From Leadbettera azotonutricia ZAS-9 (GTDB lineage: Bacteria; Spirochaetota; Spirochaetia; Treponematales; Breznakiellaceae): a stretch of DNA of 64,000 bases. The position numbers and the translations under genes are program-made. The notes below the pieces were generated by a model. It did no database searches. It saw only the letters and a list, made by a program, of their open reading frames with translations, and was not told the origin of the DNA. Of the stretch, positions 34,309 to 42,768 are shown in pieces; position 1 is the stretch's first letter; every line of letters starts with the position of its first letter. The DNA lies in assembly GCF_000214355.1 (NCBI RefSeq), contig NC_015577.1, forward strand, positions 2,533,389 through 2,597,388, read 5' to 3'.

Positions 34309-34788
34309 ATGAATTTGTATGACTTTACCGTAAACGATCGTGAAGAAAATCCGGTTTCTCTTGTCTGCTGCAAGGGTAAAGTAATTTTAATTGTGAACAG
34401 CGCTACACATTGCGGATTTACACCGCAATATGCAGGGCTGCAAAAATTGTACGAAGAATTTCATGATAAAGGTCTTGAAATTCTTGACTTCCCCTGTAAT
34501 CAATTCGGGAAGCAAGCCCCGGGGACTGCGGCGGAAATATGCGAATTCCGCGTTTCTCATTATCACACGACTTTTCCGCAGTTCGCTAAAATAGAGGTAA
34601 ACGGCGCCAACGCCTCGCCCCTGTATGTGTATTTAAAACAACAGCTTAAAGGCATTTGCGGCTCAAACATCAAATGGAATTTCACCAAATTTCTTATTGA
34701 TAAAAACGGAAACGCCGTAAAACGCTACGGGCCGAATAAAACACCCCAGGCGATCGCCAAGGATGTGGAAGCATTTTTGAACCGGTAG
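34309..34788 (+). CDS. Glutathione peroxidase-family thiol peroxidase (Cys form)
   Basis: 159 residues. The peroxidatic residue is C35 in NSATHCGFTPQY, encoded by TGC, so this is not a selenoprotein as in some treponemes. The second conserved block FPCNQFGKQ (C63 possible resolving Cys) and the WNFTKFLID tryptophan motif are present. It reduces peroxides, probably with thioredoxin as donor. The ribosome site is AAGGAATTC. Base composition is more AT-rich than the symporter upstream, marking the left edge of an AT-richer stretch running to about 39.2 kb. Confidence 0.92.
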   Translation: MNLYDFTVNDREENPVSLVCCKGKVILIVNSATHCGFTPQYAGLQKLYEEFHDKGLEILDFPCNQFGKQAPGTAAEICEFRVSHYHTTFPQFAKIEVNGANASPLYVYLKQQLKGICGSNIKWNFTKFLIDKNGNAVKRYGPNKTPQAIAKDVEAFLNR

Positions 34789-34845
34789 CATAAATAGAGG
34801 GTATCAAGCGGAGTTTCTCCGGACATGGTTACGCTGCCGGTTATT

Positions 34846-34983
34846 TTAGTCTATGATCTCCATAGGCTTCCCGCAGCAGAGGGGAATGGGTTCGCCCTTT
34901 TTAAGCTCAATAGTTTTATTGCAGGTACTGCAATAAACGGTACAGTCCTCCTGGACAATCTCAGGTTCGTATTTGCCGGGCAT
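34846..34983 (-). CDS. Desulforedoxin-like small iron/zinc protein
   Basis: 45 residues, ATG at 34983 with an excellent AGGAGG six bases upstream. The cysteine pattern C18-ST-C21...L-C36-C37-GKPM is that of desulforedoxin and of the N-terminal domain of desulfoferrodoxin, which bind one iron through four Cys. An extra Cys14 is present. It lies next to the glutathione peroxidase on the opposite strand, so a role in oxygen or redox stress of an anaerobe fits. It fills most of the gap between the peroxidase and the DUF4062 gene. Confidence 0.8.
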   Translation of the reverse strand: MPGKYEPEIVQEDCTVYCSTCNKTIELKKGEPIPLCCGKPMEIID

Positions 34984-35052
34984 GTTTTGCCTCCTATGCT
35001 TGCTTAATTCTAATCCGTAGATGGCTGGAGGTCAAGGATATTTAACTATGCC

Positions 35053-35081
35053 TTGTAAATTTATCCCCCGAAAATTAAAAT
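35053..35081 (+). promoter_or_regulatory. Promoter of the DUF4062-NTPase-TPR gene, predicted leaderless
   Basis: TTGTAA (35053-35058), a 17-base spacer, TAAAAT (35076-35081), six bases, ATG at 35088. No ribosome site. The predicted start site falls on the start codon. Confidence 0.55.
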
Positions 35082-35087
35082 ACCCCC

Positions 35088-38000
35088 ATGGAAACCAACC
35101 AGCCAACTTCCGTCCTCATCGAAAATCGTCAAATCCGCATATTTATCTCGTCAACATTCCGGGATATGATGGACGAGCGGGATTACCTCGTAACCAAGGT
35201 CTTCCCTTCCCTGCGCCGTTATTGTGAAGAGCGGGATGTCACTCTCTTTGAATTGGACCTCCGCTGGGGAATCAGCGAAGAAGAATCGAAGCAAGGCAAA
35301 GTCGTGGACATTTGTCTTAAAGAAATCCAGAATACTCGCCCCTTTTTCATTGGCCTTTTAGGGGAGCGCTATGGTTGGGTGCCTTCGGAAGATGAACAGA
35401 AAACTATAAGCCAAAACACCAACGTCCTTGAAGATTATCCCTGGGTACGGGCTGAATTAGAAATAGGTACAAGCATCACGGAGATTGAAATTCAGGAAGG
35501 GGTACTGAAGTCCGAAAAGAAAGTGAATGCCTATTTTTACCTCAGGTCTCCAGAAATGGAAGTTCCGGCTGAATTTAGAGAAAATGCCGGAAGCCCAGCT
35601 GCGCGAAAATTGCAAAATCTGAAAAACAGAATCAGGGGACAAAAAGAGTACTCGGTAAAAGACTATAATTCTATTGAAGAACTGGGACAATTTGTTGAGA
35701 AGGACTTTAAGGAACTAGTGGATTCCCTCTTTCCAGAAGGCGCTCTTTCGGAACTGGAAAAAGAACGGCTTGAACAGCAGAATTTTCTTAAAAGCAAAAC
35801 CAGCGTATATATTCCAATCCCCGGTTACGAAAATAAACTTGATGATTTTATTAGAGGAAAAGAAAGAACTTTGGTTATCACCGCTCCAAGCGGCATAGGG
35901 AAAAGCGCATTTCTAGCGGACTGGATTGCAAAGCGGCAAAAAAATCCCATGGAAGGTGTAACCATTATATTTCATTTTATCGGTACTTCCCAGTCCGAAG
36001 GTGATCGTCATAAAATTATCCAAAGGCTAATTAACGAAGTTAGGGATATATATGGGATTAAAAATGAAGCTGATGAGGCAGATATACCTAGTGCTACAAA
36101 TTCAGGTGAAAACAAAGTTGAAGATACACAGAAAAAAATATTGCGAAATCTTTTATTTGCGATTCCGCCAGAACAAAAACTAGTCGTTATTCTTGACGGT
36201 GCCGATAAATTGGATGGCGATAATGGACTTTTAAAAAATAATATCAACTTGTTAAGTTGTTTTGACACATATCCTGAAAACGTTAAATTAATTTTTTCAG
36301 CCTTAGAAACAGGCTCTGTTATGACCTTCTCTAAAAGAAGAGAATATCCCCTCATTGCTATTACATCCCTTGATATCGAATGCCGCAGACGCCTAATCGC
36401 GGATTATCTCTTGTCTTTTGGCAAAAAACTCAGTTCAGTCCAGGTTGAACGGATTGCCCAAGACAATGAAAGCGGAAATCCACTGGTCCTCCGCGCCCTG
36501 CTTGACGAAATCCGTCTTTTTGGCGTTTTTGAAAAGCTTGATGCAGAAATTGACCGTTATCTTGCAGCCCCTGACATACCCGCTTTTTTTACCCTGATAC
36601 TCGGCAGGATGGAAAATGCTTTTAAGAGCAAAAAAAACATTGCCAAGGAAATTCTTTCTCTTATATGCGTTTCCCGCAACGGCCTTAGTGAACAGGAGAT
36701 CCTAGATCTGAGCGGAGCAGCGCCCCTTTACTGGTCCCAGATGTATAATGCGCTGAGCGGCCATGTCTCAGTACAAAACGGTCTAGTAACTCTTACGCAT
36801 CCTTTTATGCAGGATGCGATAAAACGTGAATGGCTTAAGACTAAAGAAGCCGAAGAATCATACCGTAAAAAAATCGCTGCATATATGAAAATGGAAGAAG
36901 TTCCGCCTGATCGGCGAAACCGGGAATACCCTTTTCAGCTCTATGAATTAAAAGACTGGGACAATCTGTATGCCTTCCTGCTTAATCTTGAAGTGTTTCA
37001 GTACCGGTATGAAATGGACAGACACGAACTGGAAAAGTATTGGCAATCCCTGAGGGGAGCGGATGGTAATAAATATGCTTTCGAAAAATATCTTGATATT
37101 GATACCGCAGATAAGGACAAAGAGACTTTGTGCATTGTATATAACAAGCTTGGAATTTTTTCAAGAGATATACTTTCCGATCTGAAATTATCACTGAAAT
37201 TTTATCAAAAGGCTTTAAATATTCGGGAAAAAGTTCTCGGGAAAAATAACCCCAATACTATCACTAACTATAACGACCTTGGTGATATTTATAGCAAAAT
37301 GAGTGATTATCCAAAAGCACTGGAATTTTTTCAAAAAGCTTTGGCTATCCGGGAAGAAGTTCTCGTGAAGAATCATCCTGATACTGCCTTTTGGTATAAC
37401 AGAATTGGATCGGTTTATATCAATATGGGGAACTATCTAAAAGCACTGGAATTTTTTCAAAAGGCTTTGGCTATCTGTGAAGAAGCTCTCGTGAAAAACG
37501 ATCATCTTACTTCCATTATTTGTGACAATATTGGCTGGGTTTATGACAAGACGGGTGATTACCCAAAAGCGCTGGAATTCTATCAAAAGGCTTTGGCTAT
37601 TGAGGGGGAAGTTGTCGGAAAAAATAATTTTAGTACTGCCCATATCTATAATAATATTGGTAGTTGTTATAACAATATGGGGAATTATCCAAAAGCGCTG
37701 GAATTTCATCAAAAGGCTTTAGCAATCCAGGAAAAGATTCTTTTGAAATATCATCCTGATACCGCCGATAGCTATTTCATGATTGGCGATATTTATAACA
37801 ATATGCACGATTATCCAAAAGCGTTGAAATTTCATCAAAAGGCCTTAGCTATCCGGGAAGAAGGTCTTGTGAATAATCATCCTAGTACTGCCAATAGCTA
37901 TGACAAGATTGGCTGGGTTTATGATAAAATGAGTGATTATCCAAAAGCGCTGGAATTCTATCAAAAGGCTTTGGCTGTCAGTGAAAAAGTTCTCGGGAAA

Positions 38001-38681
38001 AACCATAGTAGTACTGCCATTACCTATGAAAACATTGGCTGGGTTTATGACAAGATGGGTGATTATCCCAAAGTGCTGGAATTTTATCAAAAAGCTTTAA
38101 TTATTCGTGAGGTTCTCGGGAAAAGTCATCCTGATACTGCCTTTAGCTATAACAACATTGGCCTTGTTTATAATAATTTGTGCGATTATCCAAAAGCTTT
38201 GGAATTTTATCAAAAGGCATTGGCTATCTGTAAAGAAATTCTCGAAAAAAATGATAATCGTACTGCCGCTTGCTGCAATAACATTGGCAATGCTTATCAT
38301 GATATGAGCGATTATCCAAAAGCGCTAGAATTTCATCAAGAAGCTTTAGCTATCCGTGAAGAAGTTCTTGGGAAAAATAGTCCTGATACTGCCTTTAGCT
38401 ATAACAAAATCAGCGATGATTATACAAAGCTCGGCAATAAGGAAAAAGCGGATGAATTCCGCCTCAAAGCACTCCACATCGATGGTCTTCTTATTAAGAA
38501 CATTCCTCCCGAAGAGCAAATCGGTGAACTTGCCGAAACTGCGGTCAAGCAAAATGGTTTAGCCCTGGAGTTTGTTGCAGACAAGACTCTTCCCATTTGC
38601 ACGGAAGCGGTTAAACAAAATTCGGGGGCGCTTAAATTTGCGCCTGAAGCATTCAGGGCGCTGCTGGAAGCAGGGATATAA
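35088..38681 (+). CDS. DUF4062 - NTPase - TPR protein (STAND-like)
   Basis: 1197 residues, no signal peptide. Residues about 14-115 are a DUF4062 domain (RIFISSTFRDMMDERDYL, LFELDLRWGISEEE, IGLLGERYGWVP). A STAND/NACHT-like ATPase follows, with Walker A APSGIGKS (K272) and Walker B LVVILDGAD (D370). After a helical region, about ten kinesin-light-chain-type TPRs (about 700-1120) repeat as YPKALEFYQKALAI. The architecture resembles nephrocystin-3-like proteins and bacterial STAND sensors, several of which are anti-phage; the defence role is inference. AT-rich, with a leaderless-type promoter and a decayed copy downstream. Function experimentally unknown to me. Confidence 0.9.
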   Translation: METNQPTSVLIENRQIRIFISSTFRDMMDERDYLVTKVFPSLRRYCEERDVTLFELDLRWGISEEESKQGKVVDICLKEIQNTRPFFIGLLGERYGWVPSEDEQKTISQNTNVLEDYPWVRAELEIGTSITEIEIQEGVLKSEKKVNAYFYLRSPEMEVPAEFRENAGSPAARKLQNLKNRIRGQKEYSVKDYNSIEELGQFVEKDFKELVDSLFPEGALSELEKERLEQQNFLKSKTSVYIPIPGYENKLDDFIRGKERTLVITAPSGIGKSAFLADWIAKRQKNPMEGVTIIFHFIGTSQSEGDRHKIIQRLINEVRDIYGIKNEADEADIPSATNSGENKVEDTQKKILRNLLFAIPPEQKLVVILDGADKLDGDNGLLKNNINLLSCFDTYPENVKLIFSALETGSVMTFSKRREYPLIAITSLDIECRRRLIADYLLSFGKKLSSVQVERIAQDNESGNPLVLRALLDEIRLFGVFEKLDAEIDRYLAAPDIPAFFTLILGRMENAFKSKKNIAKEILSLICVSRNGLSEQEILDLSGAAPLYWSQMYNALSGHVSVQNGLVTLTHPFMQDAIKREWLKTKEAEESYRKKIAAYMKMEEVPPDRRNREYPFQLYELKDWDNLYAFLLNLEVFQYRYEMDRHELEKYWQSLRGADGNKYAFEKYLDIDTADKDKETLCIVYNKLGIFSRDILSDLKLSLKFYQKALNIREKVLGKNNPNTITNYNDLGDIYSKMSDYPKALEFFQKALAIREEVLVKNHPDTAFWYNRIGSVYINMGNYLKALEFFQKALAICEEALVKNDHLTSIICDNIGWVYDKTGDYPKALEFYQKALAIEGEVVGKNNFSTAHIYNNIGSCYNNMGNYPKALEFHQKALAIQEKILLKYHPDTADSYFMIGDIYNNMHDYPKALKFHQKALAIREEGLVNNHPSTANSYDKIGWVYDKMSDYPKALEFYQKALAVSEKVLGKNHSSTAITYENIGWVYDKMGDYPKVLEFYQKALIIREVLGKSHPDTAFSYNNIGLVYNNLCDYPKALEFYQKALAICKEILEKNDNRTAACCNNIGNAYHDMSDYPKALEFHQEALAIREEVLGKNSPDTAFSYNKISDDYTKLGNKEKADEFRLKALHIDGLLIKNIPPEEQIGELAETAVKQNGLALEFVADKTLPICTEAVKQNSGALKFAPEAFRALLEAGI
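37186..38440 (+). repeat. 126-bp tandem coding repeats (TPR array)
   Basis: The unit marked by CCAAAAGCNCTGGAATTT recurs at about 37311, 37437, 37563, 37689, 37815, 37941, 38067, 38190 and 38316. The period is 126 bp throughout, except one 123-bp unit where a codon is lost. Units are similar enough at DNA level for unequal recombination to change repeat number. They encode the 42-residue TPRs of the DUF4062 protein. Confidence 0.9.
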
Positions 38682-38739
38682 TGGCATATTTTAGTTGAAA
38701 ACATAGGGTTTTTTAGTGTTAAAGAGAAAACGGAGTATT

Positions 38740-39160
38740 ATGCCCCCTCATGCAAATGCTCCCATCAAAAAACTTCAAATCCGCATATTTATATTGTCAA
38801 CATTTCGGGACATGATGGACGAACGGGATTACCTCGCAACCAGGGTCTTCCCTTCCCTGCGCTGTTATTGCGAAGAATTGGGTGTCATTCTTTTTGAATT
38901 AGACCTCCGCTGGGGAATCAACGAAAAAGGATTGAAGCAGGGCAAAGTCGTGGGCATCTGCCTTAAAAAAAATCCAGAAGTCCCGGTAATAAGAAGCCCT
39001 TGATGTCGAATGTCGCAGCTACCTTATCACAGATTATTTCTTGTCCTTTGACAAGAAGCCCAGTTCTGTAGTCGCTGGAATTCTTCCAAAAGTTTTGGGT
39101 TGGCTATAGAATCGGAAAAATTATCCCGACACTTTCTCAAGAAAGAGCATGCAGGTGGTG
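38740..39160 (+). pseudogene. Collapsed second copy of the DUF4062-NTPase-TPR gene
   Basis: ATG 38740 (GGAG upstream) starts a DUF4062 domain nearly identical to the intact gene (RIFILSTFRDMMDERDYLATRV). An eight-A run near 38965-38975 has one extra base relative to the intact gene and shifts the frame, so translation stops at 39003. Two further homologous blocks follow in order: about 39000-39070 matches the NTPase region around 36369-36440 (LDVECRSYLITDYFLSF), and about 39074-39107 matches a TPR unit. About 1 kb and a further block of at least 0.7 kb are missing between them. It is a paralogue that decayed by deletion and frameshift. Confidence 0.85.
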
Positions 39161-39174
39161 CTTAAAGCGGTATC

Positions 39175-39203
39175 TGGAAAACACCCACGCCTTTTGATAT
39201 ACT
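39175..39203 (+). promoter_or_regulatory. Promoter of the iorA operon
   Basis: TGGAAA (39175-39180, 4/6), a 17-base spacer, TATACT (39198-39203, 5/6), nine bases, ATG at 39213. The leader would be about three bases long and no ribosome site is present. Confidence 0.5.
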
Positions 39204-39212
39204 TTTTCCATA

Positions 39213-40910
39213 ATGAGCAGTACCAAAGAGACCCAAGCCCTATTGGGTGATGAAGCGGTTGCCCTGGGGGCAATCCATGCAGGCCTGAGCGCAGCTTACG
39301 GCTATCCCGGCACCCCTTCCACGGAAATTCTGGAATATCTTATCGAGAAAAGTTCTGGCGGCGGCTTCAAGGCTGCCTGGTGTACGAACGAGAAAACCGC
39401 CATGGAGGCGGCCCTGGGAACTTCCTTTGCCGGCAGACGGGCCATGGTAACCATGAAGCATGTGGGCCTCAATGTAGCCGCCGACCCCTTTATCAACGGC
39501 GCCCTTTTGGGGATCTCAGGCGGCCTCGTGATCGCGGTTGCGGATGATCCCGGGATGCACAGTTCCCAAAACGAGCAGGATTCCCGCTTCTACGCCAGTT
39601 TTGCGGGCATACCCTGCCTGGAACCGCGGAACCAGCAGGAAGCCTACACTATGACCAGAGATGCCTTTGAGGTTTCGGAAAAATTTCATGTCCCTGTTTT
39701 GCTCCGCCTGACTACCCGCCTTTCTCATGCCAGGGCTGCGGTTTCAAGCTCTGCCCAGGCAAACCAAAAGCCTGTTTCAAAAAGCAAAGACAAGACCCGG
39801 TGGATGCTTCTCCCCGCCTATGCCCGGCGCAACTACGCCAGCCTCATCGAAAAGCAGAGCAACTTCTTTGCCTGGTCAGAAGATTACGCAGCCAATAAAC
39901 TCGAGATGGATGATCCAAATCAGGATCTGGCTTTTGCGGTGATCACCTCCGGCCTCGGAGGAAATTACTATGAAGAAAACCTTGAGGATCTCATTGCCCA
40001 TAGAGGAGGGAAAATACCCGCCCGCCTCCACATCGGAGCCTATCCCTTCCCGGTTGGAAAAATCAGAAAACTCTGCGAGAAGGCAAAGGAGCTCCTCATA
40101 ATCGAAGAAGGCCAGCCCTTCATTGAAGAAAGGCTCCGAGGCTTGCTGCCCAACGCCATCCCTGTCTCCGGAAAACTCGACCCCTGGGATAGGGGAGGCG
40201 CAGGCGTAGTAAACCGCACAGGTGAACTCGATCCCGATAATGTAAGAATCAGCCTGGGCCTGGACCCAAAGCCGTCTGTTTTGACAGGCGCTGACGGGAG
40301 CCCTGCCGTAAAGCTCCCACCTCTTCCGGGAAGGCCCCCCCAGCTCTGCCAGGGCTGTCCCCATGGCGACAGTTATGAAACCATCAAAAAGGTCGTGGCC
40401 GAGCTGGACCCTGCCGAGGATCATCCCACGGTTGCCATTGCTTCCGACATAGGCTGCTATTCTCTGGGTGCATCCCCGCCCTACTCGGTGCCCGAATCCA
40501 TTGTCTGCATGGGCGCTTCCATAGGCATGGCCCGGGGCGCCAGCGAGGCAGGAATAAAATACGCCGCTGCGGTTATCGGGGATTCAACCTTCCTCCATTC
40601 GGGGATCACGGGCCTCATCGACGCGGTAAGCGTTGATGCGCCCATGACAGTGATCATTCTGGACAATTCCATCGTGGCCATGACGGGCTGCCAGGAAACC
40701 ATAGTTCCTTCCGCAAGGCTGAAAGACCTCATATTGGGATGCGGCGTTAAAGTTGAACATCTTGTGGAACTGGAAGCGAAAAAACAATTCCTTGATGAAA
40801 ACGCAATAAAACTCAAAGCTGAATTTGAACACCCCGGTTTATCAGTGGTGATATTCAGGCGTGAATGTCTTGAAGCCTTCAGGAAAAGGCAAAAAAAAGG
40901 CAAAGAATGA
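39213..40910 (+). CDS. iorA: Indolepyruvate:ferredoxin oxidoreductase alpha subunit without ferredoxin domain
   Basis: 565 residues. IorAB interconverts aryl-2-oxoacids plus CoA and aryl-acetyl-CoA plus CO2 with ferredoxin. Seen: LLGDEAVALGAIHAGLSAAYGYPGTPSTEI, MTMKHVGLNVAADP, SSQNEQDSR, the TPP-domain CQGCPHGDSYE and GDSTFLHSGITGLIDAV. The C-terminus ends at RRECLEAFRKRQKKGKE, just where known IorA proteins continue into a domain with two 4Fe-4S clusters. That domain is absent, so electrons must leave by another route. First gene of an overlapping run with pyk, iorB and paaK. Confidence 0.93.
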   Translation: MSSTKETQALLGDEAVALGAIHAGLSAAYGYPGTPSTEILEYLIEKSSGGGFKAAWCTNEKTAMEAALGTSFAGRRAMVTMKHVGLNVAADPFINGALLGISGGLVIAVADDPGMHSSQNEQDSRFYASFAGIPCLEPRNQQEAYTMTRDAFEVSEKFHVPVLLRLTTRLSHARAAVSSSAQANQKPVSKSKDKTRWMLLPAYARRNYASLIEKQSNFFAWSEDYAANKLEMDDPNQDLAFAVITSGLGGNYYEENLEDLIAHRGGKIPARLHIGAYPFPVGKIRKLCEKAKELLIIEEGQPFIEERLRGLLPNAIPVSGKLDPWDRGGAGVVNRTGELDPDNVRISLGLDPKPSVLTGADGSPAVKLPPLPGRPPQLCQGCPHGDSYETIKKVVAELDPAEDHPTVAIASDIGCYSLGASPPYSVPESIVCMGASIGMARGASEAGIKYAAAVIGDSTFLHSGITGLIDAVSVDAPMTVIILDNSIVAMTGCQETIVPSARLKDLILGCGVKVEHLVELEAKKQFLDENAIKLKAEFEHPGLSVVIFRRECLEAFRKRQKKGKE

Positions 40911-42742
40911 AATCCATCAGAAACACCCGCATAGTCTGCACCATGGGGCCTGCCATAAAAACAATGGAAATGACCCGTTCCCTGATTCGCAAGGGCATGA
41001 ACATAGCGCGCTTCAATTTTTCCCACGGCAGCCACGAGGAACACGCCATGCGGATTGTCATGGTGAGGGAAGCCGCAAAGGCAGAGGGTGTTCCCGTTGC
41101 CTTGATTCTGGATACCAAGGGACCTGAAATACGCACCGGTGTTATTAAGGACGATGGAGCAATAGACCTCAAAACCGGGACTCTCATTGACATAATTGCC
41201 GAGGAGGACGCGGCAAAACTTTCCGGTGCCGATGGCGCCTATTCTACTACCAAGTGTATTACTGTCAGCTACAAGCTCCTTGCAGAGGATATTTTAAGTA
41301 TTGACAGCAATACTGCCAATGGAGATAAAAAAAAGAGCGTAAAAATACTGATTGCCGACGGTCTTATCGGCCTTGATGTATTGAATGTGGAAGGCAGAAT
41401 AATTCACTGCAATGTTTCCAACGGCGGGGAACTGGGAAGCAGAAAGAATGTCAATGTCATAGGCGTACATACGAGGCTGCCCGCCATGTCCGAGAGGGAC
41501 CAGGCCGACCTCCTTTTCGGGCACCAGCAGGGCATGGATTTTGTAGCCGCTTCTTTTATACGCAAGGGCCAGGATGTCATCTCCATTAAAAAATATTTGA
41601 CCTCCATAGGGTCTGATATGCCGGTGATCTCCAAAATCGAAGACGAGGAAGGGCTGGACAATATCGAAGAAATCATCCGCGTGTCGGACGGCATCATGGT
41701 AGCCCGGGGGGACATGGGCGTGCAGATCCCCCCTGAGAGGGTGCCTTTGGAACAGAAGCGTATCATAAGCCTCTGCAACAGTGAGGGAAAACCCGTCATA
41801 ACCGCTACCCAGATGCTGGATTCCATGATTCACAACCCCAGGCCCACAAGGGCCGAAGCGGGAGATGTAGCGAACGCCATCCTCGACGGCACCGACTGTG
41901 TCATGCTTTCGGGAGAAACTTCCGCAGGGGCCTATCCTGAATTGGCAGTAGAAGTAATGGATCGTATTGCGAGAACCACGGAAAATTCCGAAGCCTGCGG
42001 AGAAAGCCTTGACAGCCACCGCATATTCCCCAGGCATGGCTGCGACCTGGGCGAAGTGATCGCAAATTCAGCCAGCGAAACTGCCGACAGCATTAACGCC
42101 GCCTGCATTATTGTCCCTACCCTGTCAGGCCACAGCGCCCAGCTCATAAGCCGCTTCAAGCCCCGCAGGCCCATAGTGGCCGCCGCGAGCAATGATTCTG
42201 TTGCCCGCCGACTCCTCCTTTACCGGGGCATAGTTCCCGTGGGGGTACAAAAAGTGGACGATTCCGAAGCCATGATACAGGGCGCTATTACGGCGGCGAT
42301 TAGAGAGGGTTTCGCGGGTCTTGCGGACAAAGTAGTTGTGGCGGCAGGGCTCCCGGTCAATTCGCCCTTTACCTGCAACAGCATACGCATCCATGTGATA
42401 GGCAATATTTTGGGCCACGGACGCCGAGGTTTCGGCGGACGCTGTACCGGAAGGATTTTCAAGGCTGACACCCTTACGGCCGCATCCCTGCTGCTGCATA
42501 AAAACCGCGCCGAGATACTCCTCACCCATACCCTGGATGAATCATTTATTCCCATTATACGCATAGTGGACGGCATAATCCTTGAGGGTATGTCCGAACT
42601 TTCCCAAAAGCAGCTTGAACTTATCAACCCTAAACTGGTTTACGTGGGCCAGGTTCCTGATGCGATAAAACACTTTGAAGACAATATCACCGTAACCCTG
42701 GATGGGGCTGAACGGACAATTTACGAGGGCAGTTTGTCCTGA
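40907..42742 (+). CDS. pyk: Pyruvate kinase with C-terminal PEP-utilising-type domain
   Basis: 611 residues, longer than the basic approx. 470-residue enzyme because it carries the extra C-terminal domain seen in some bacilli (about 520-605, with ADTLTAASLLL and IIRIVDGIILEG). Core motifs: NFSHGSHEEH, LDTKGPEIRTG, SKIEDEEGLDN, MVARGDMGVQIPPERVP, ATQMLDSMI and VMLSGETSAG. The region before residue 160 has an insertion (GDKKKSVK). Its start overlaps the iorA stop by 4 bp (ATGA), so it is translationally tied to the oxidoreductase, an unusual placement for a glycolytic gene. Confidence 0.95.
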   Translation: MKSIRNTRIVCTMGPAIKTMEMTRSLIRKGMNIARFNFSHGSHEEHAMRIVMVREAAKAEGVPVALILDTKGPEIRTGVIKDDGAIDLKTGTLIDIIAEEDAAKLSGADGAYSTTKCITVSYKLLAEDILSIDSNTANGDKKKSVKILIADGLIGLDVLNVEGRIIHCNVSNGGELGSRKNVNVIGVHTRLPAMSERDQADLLFGHQQGMDFVAASFIRKGQDVISIKKYLTSIGSDMPVISKIEDEEGLDNIEEIIRVSDGIMVARGDMGVQIPPERVPLEQKRIISLCNSEGKPVITATQMLDSMIHNPRPTRAEAGDVANAILDGTDCVMLSGETSAGAYPELAVEVMDRIARTTENSEACGESLDSHRIFPRHGCDLGEVIANSASETADSINAACIIVPTLSGHSAQLISRFKPRRPIVAAASNDSVARRLLLYRGIVPVGVQKVDDSEAMIQGAITAAIREGFAGLADKVVVAAGLPVNSPFTCNSIRIHVIGNILGHGRRGFGGRCTGRIFKADTLTAASLLLHKNRAEILLTHTLDESFIPIIRIVDGIILEGMSELSQKQLELINPKLVYVGQVPDAIKHFEDNITVTLDGAERTIYEGSLS

Positions 42743-42768
42743 TTCAATAGAACCTATAAGGAAACAGA

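Noticed and set aside
34309-34788. Possible selenoprotein glutathione peroxidase
   Set aside because: The active-site codon is TGC, not TGA, and no in-frame stop occurs in the gene.
34300-39200. AT-rich stretch as a mobile element or prophage
   Set aside because: No integrase, transposase, tRNA target or flanking direct repeats could be found; acquisition is suggested only by composition and gene type.
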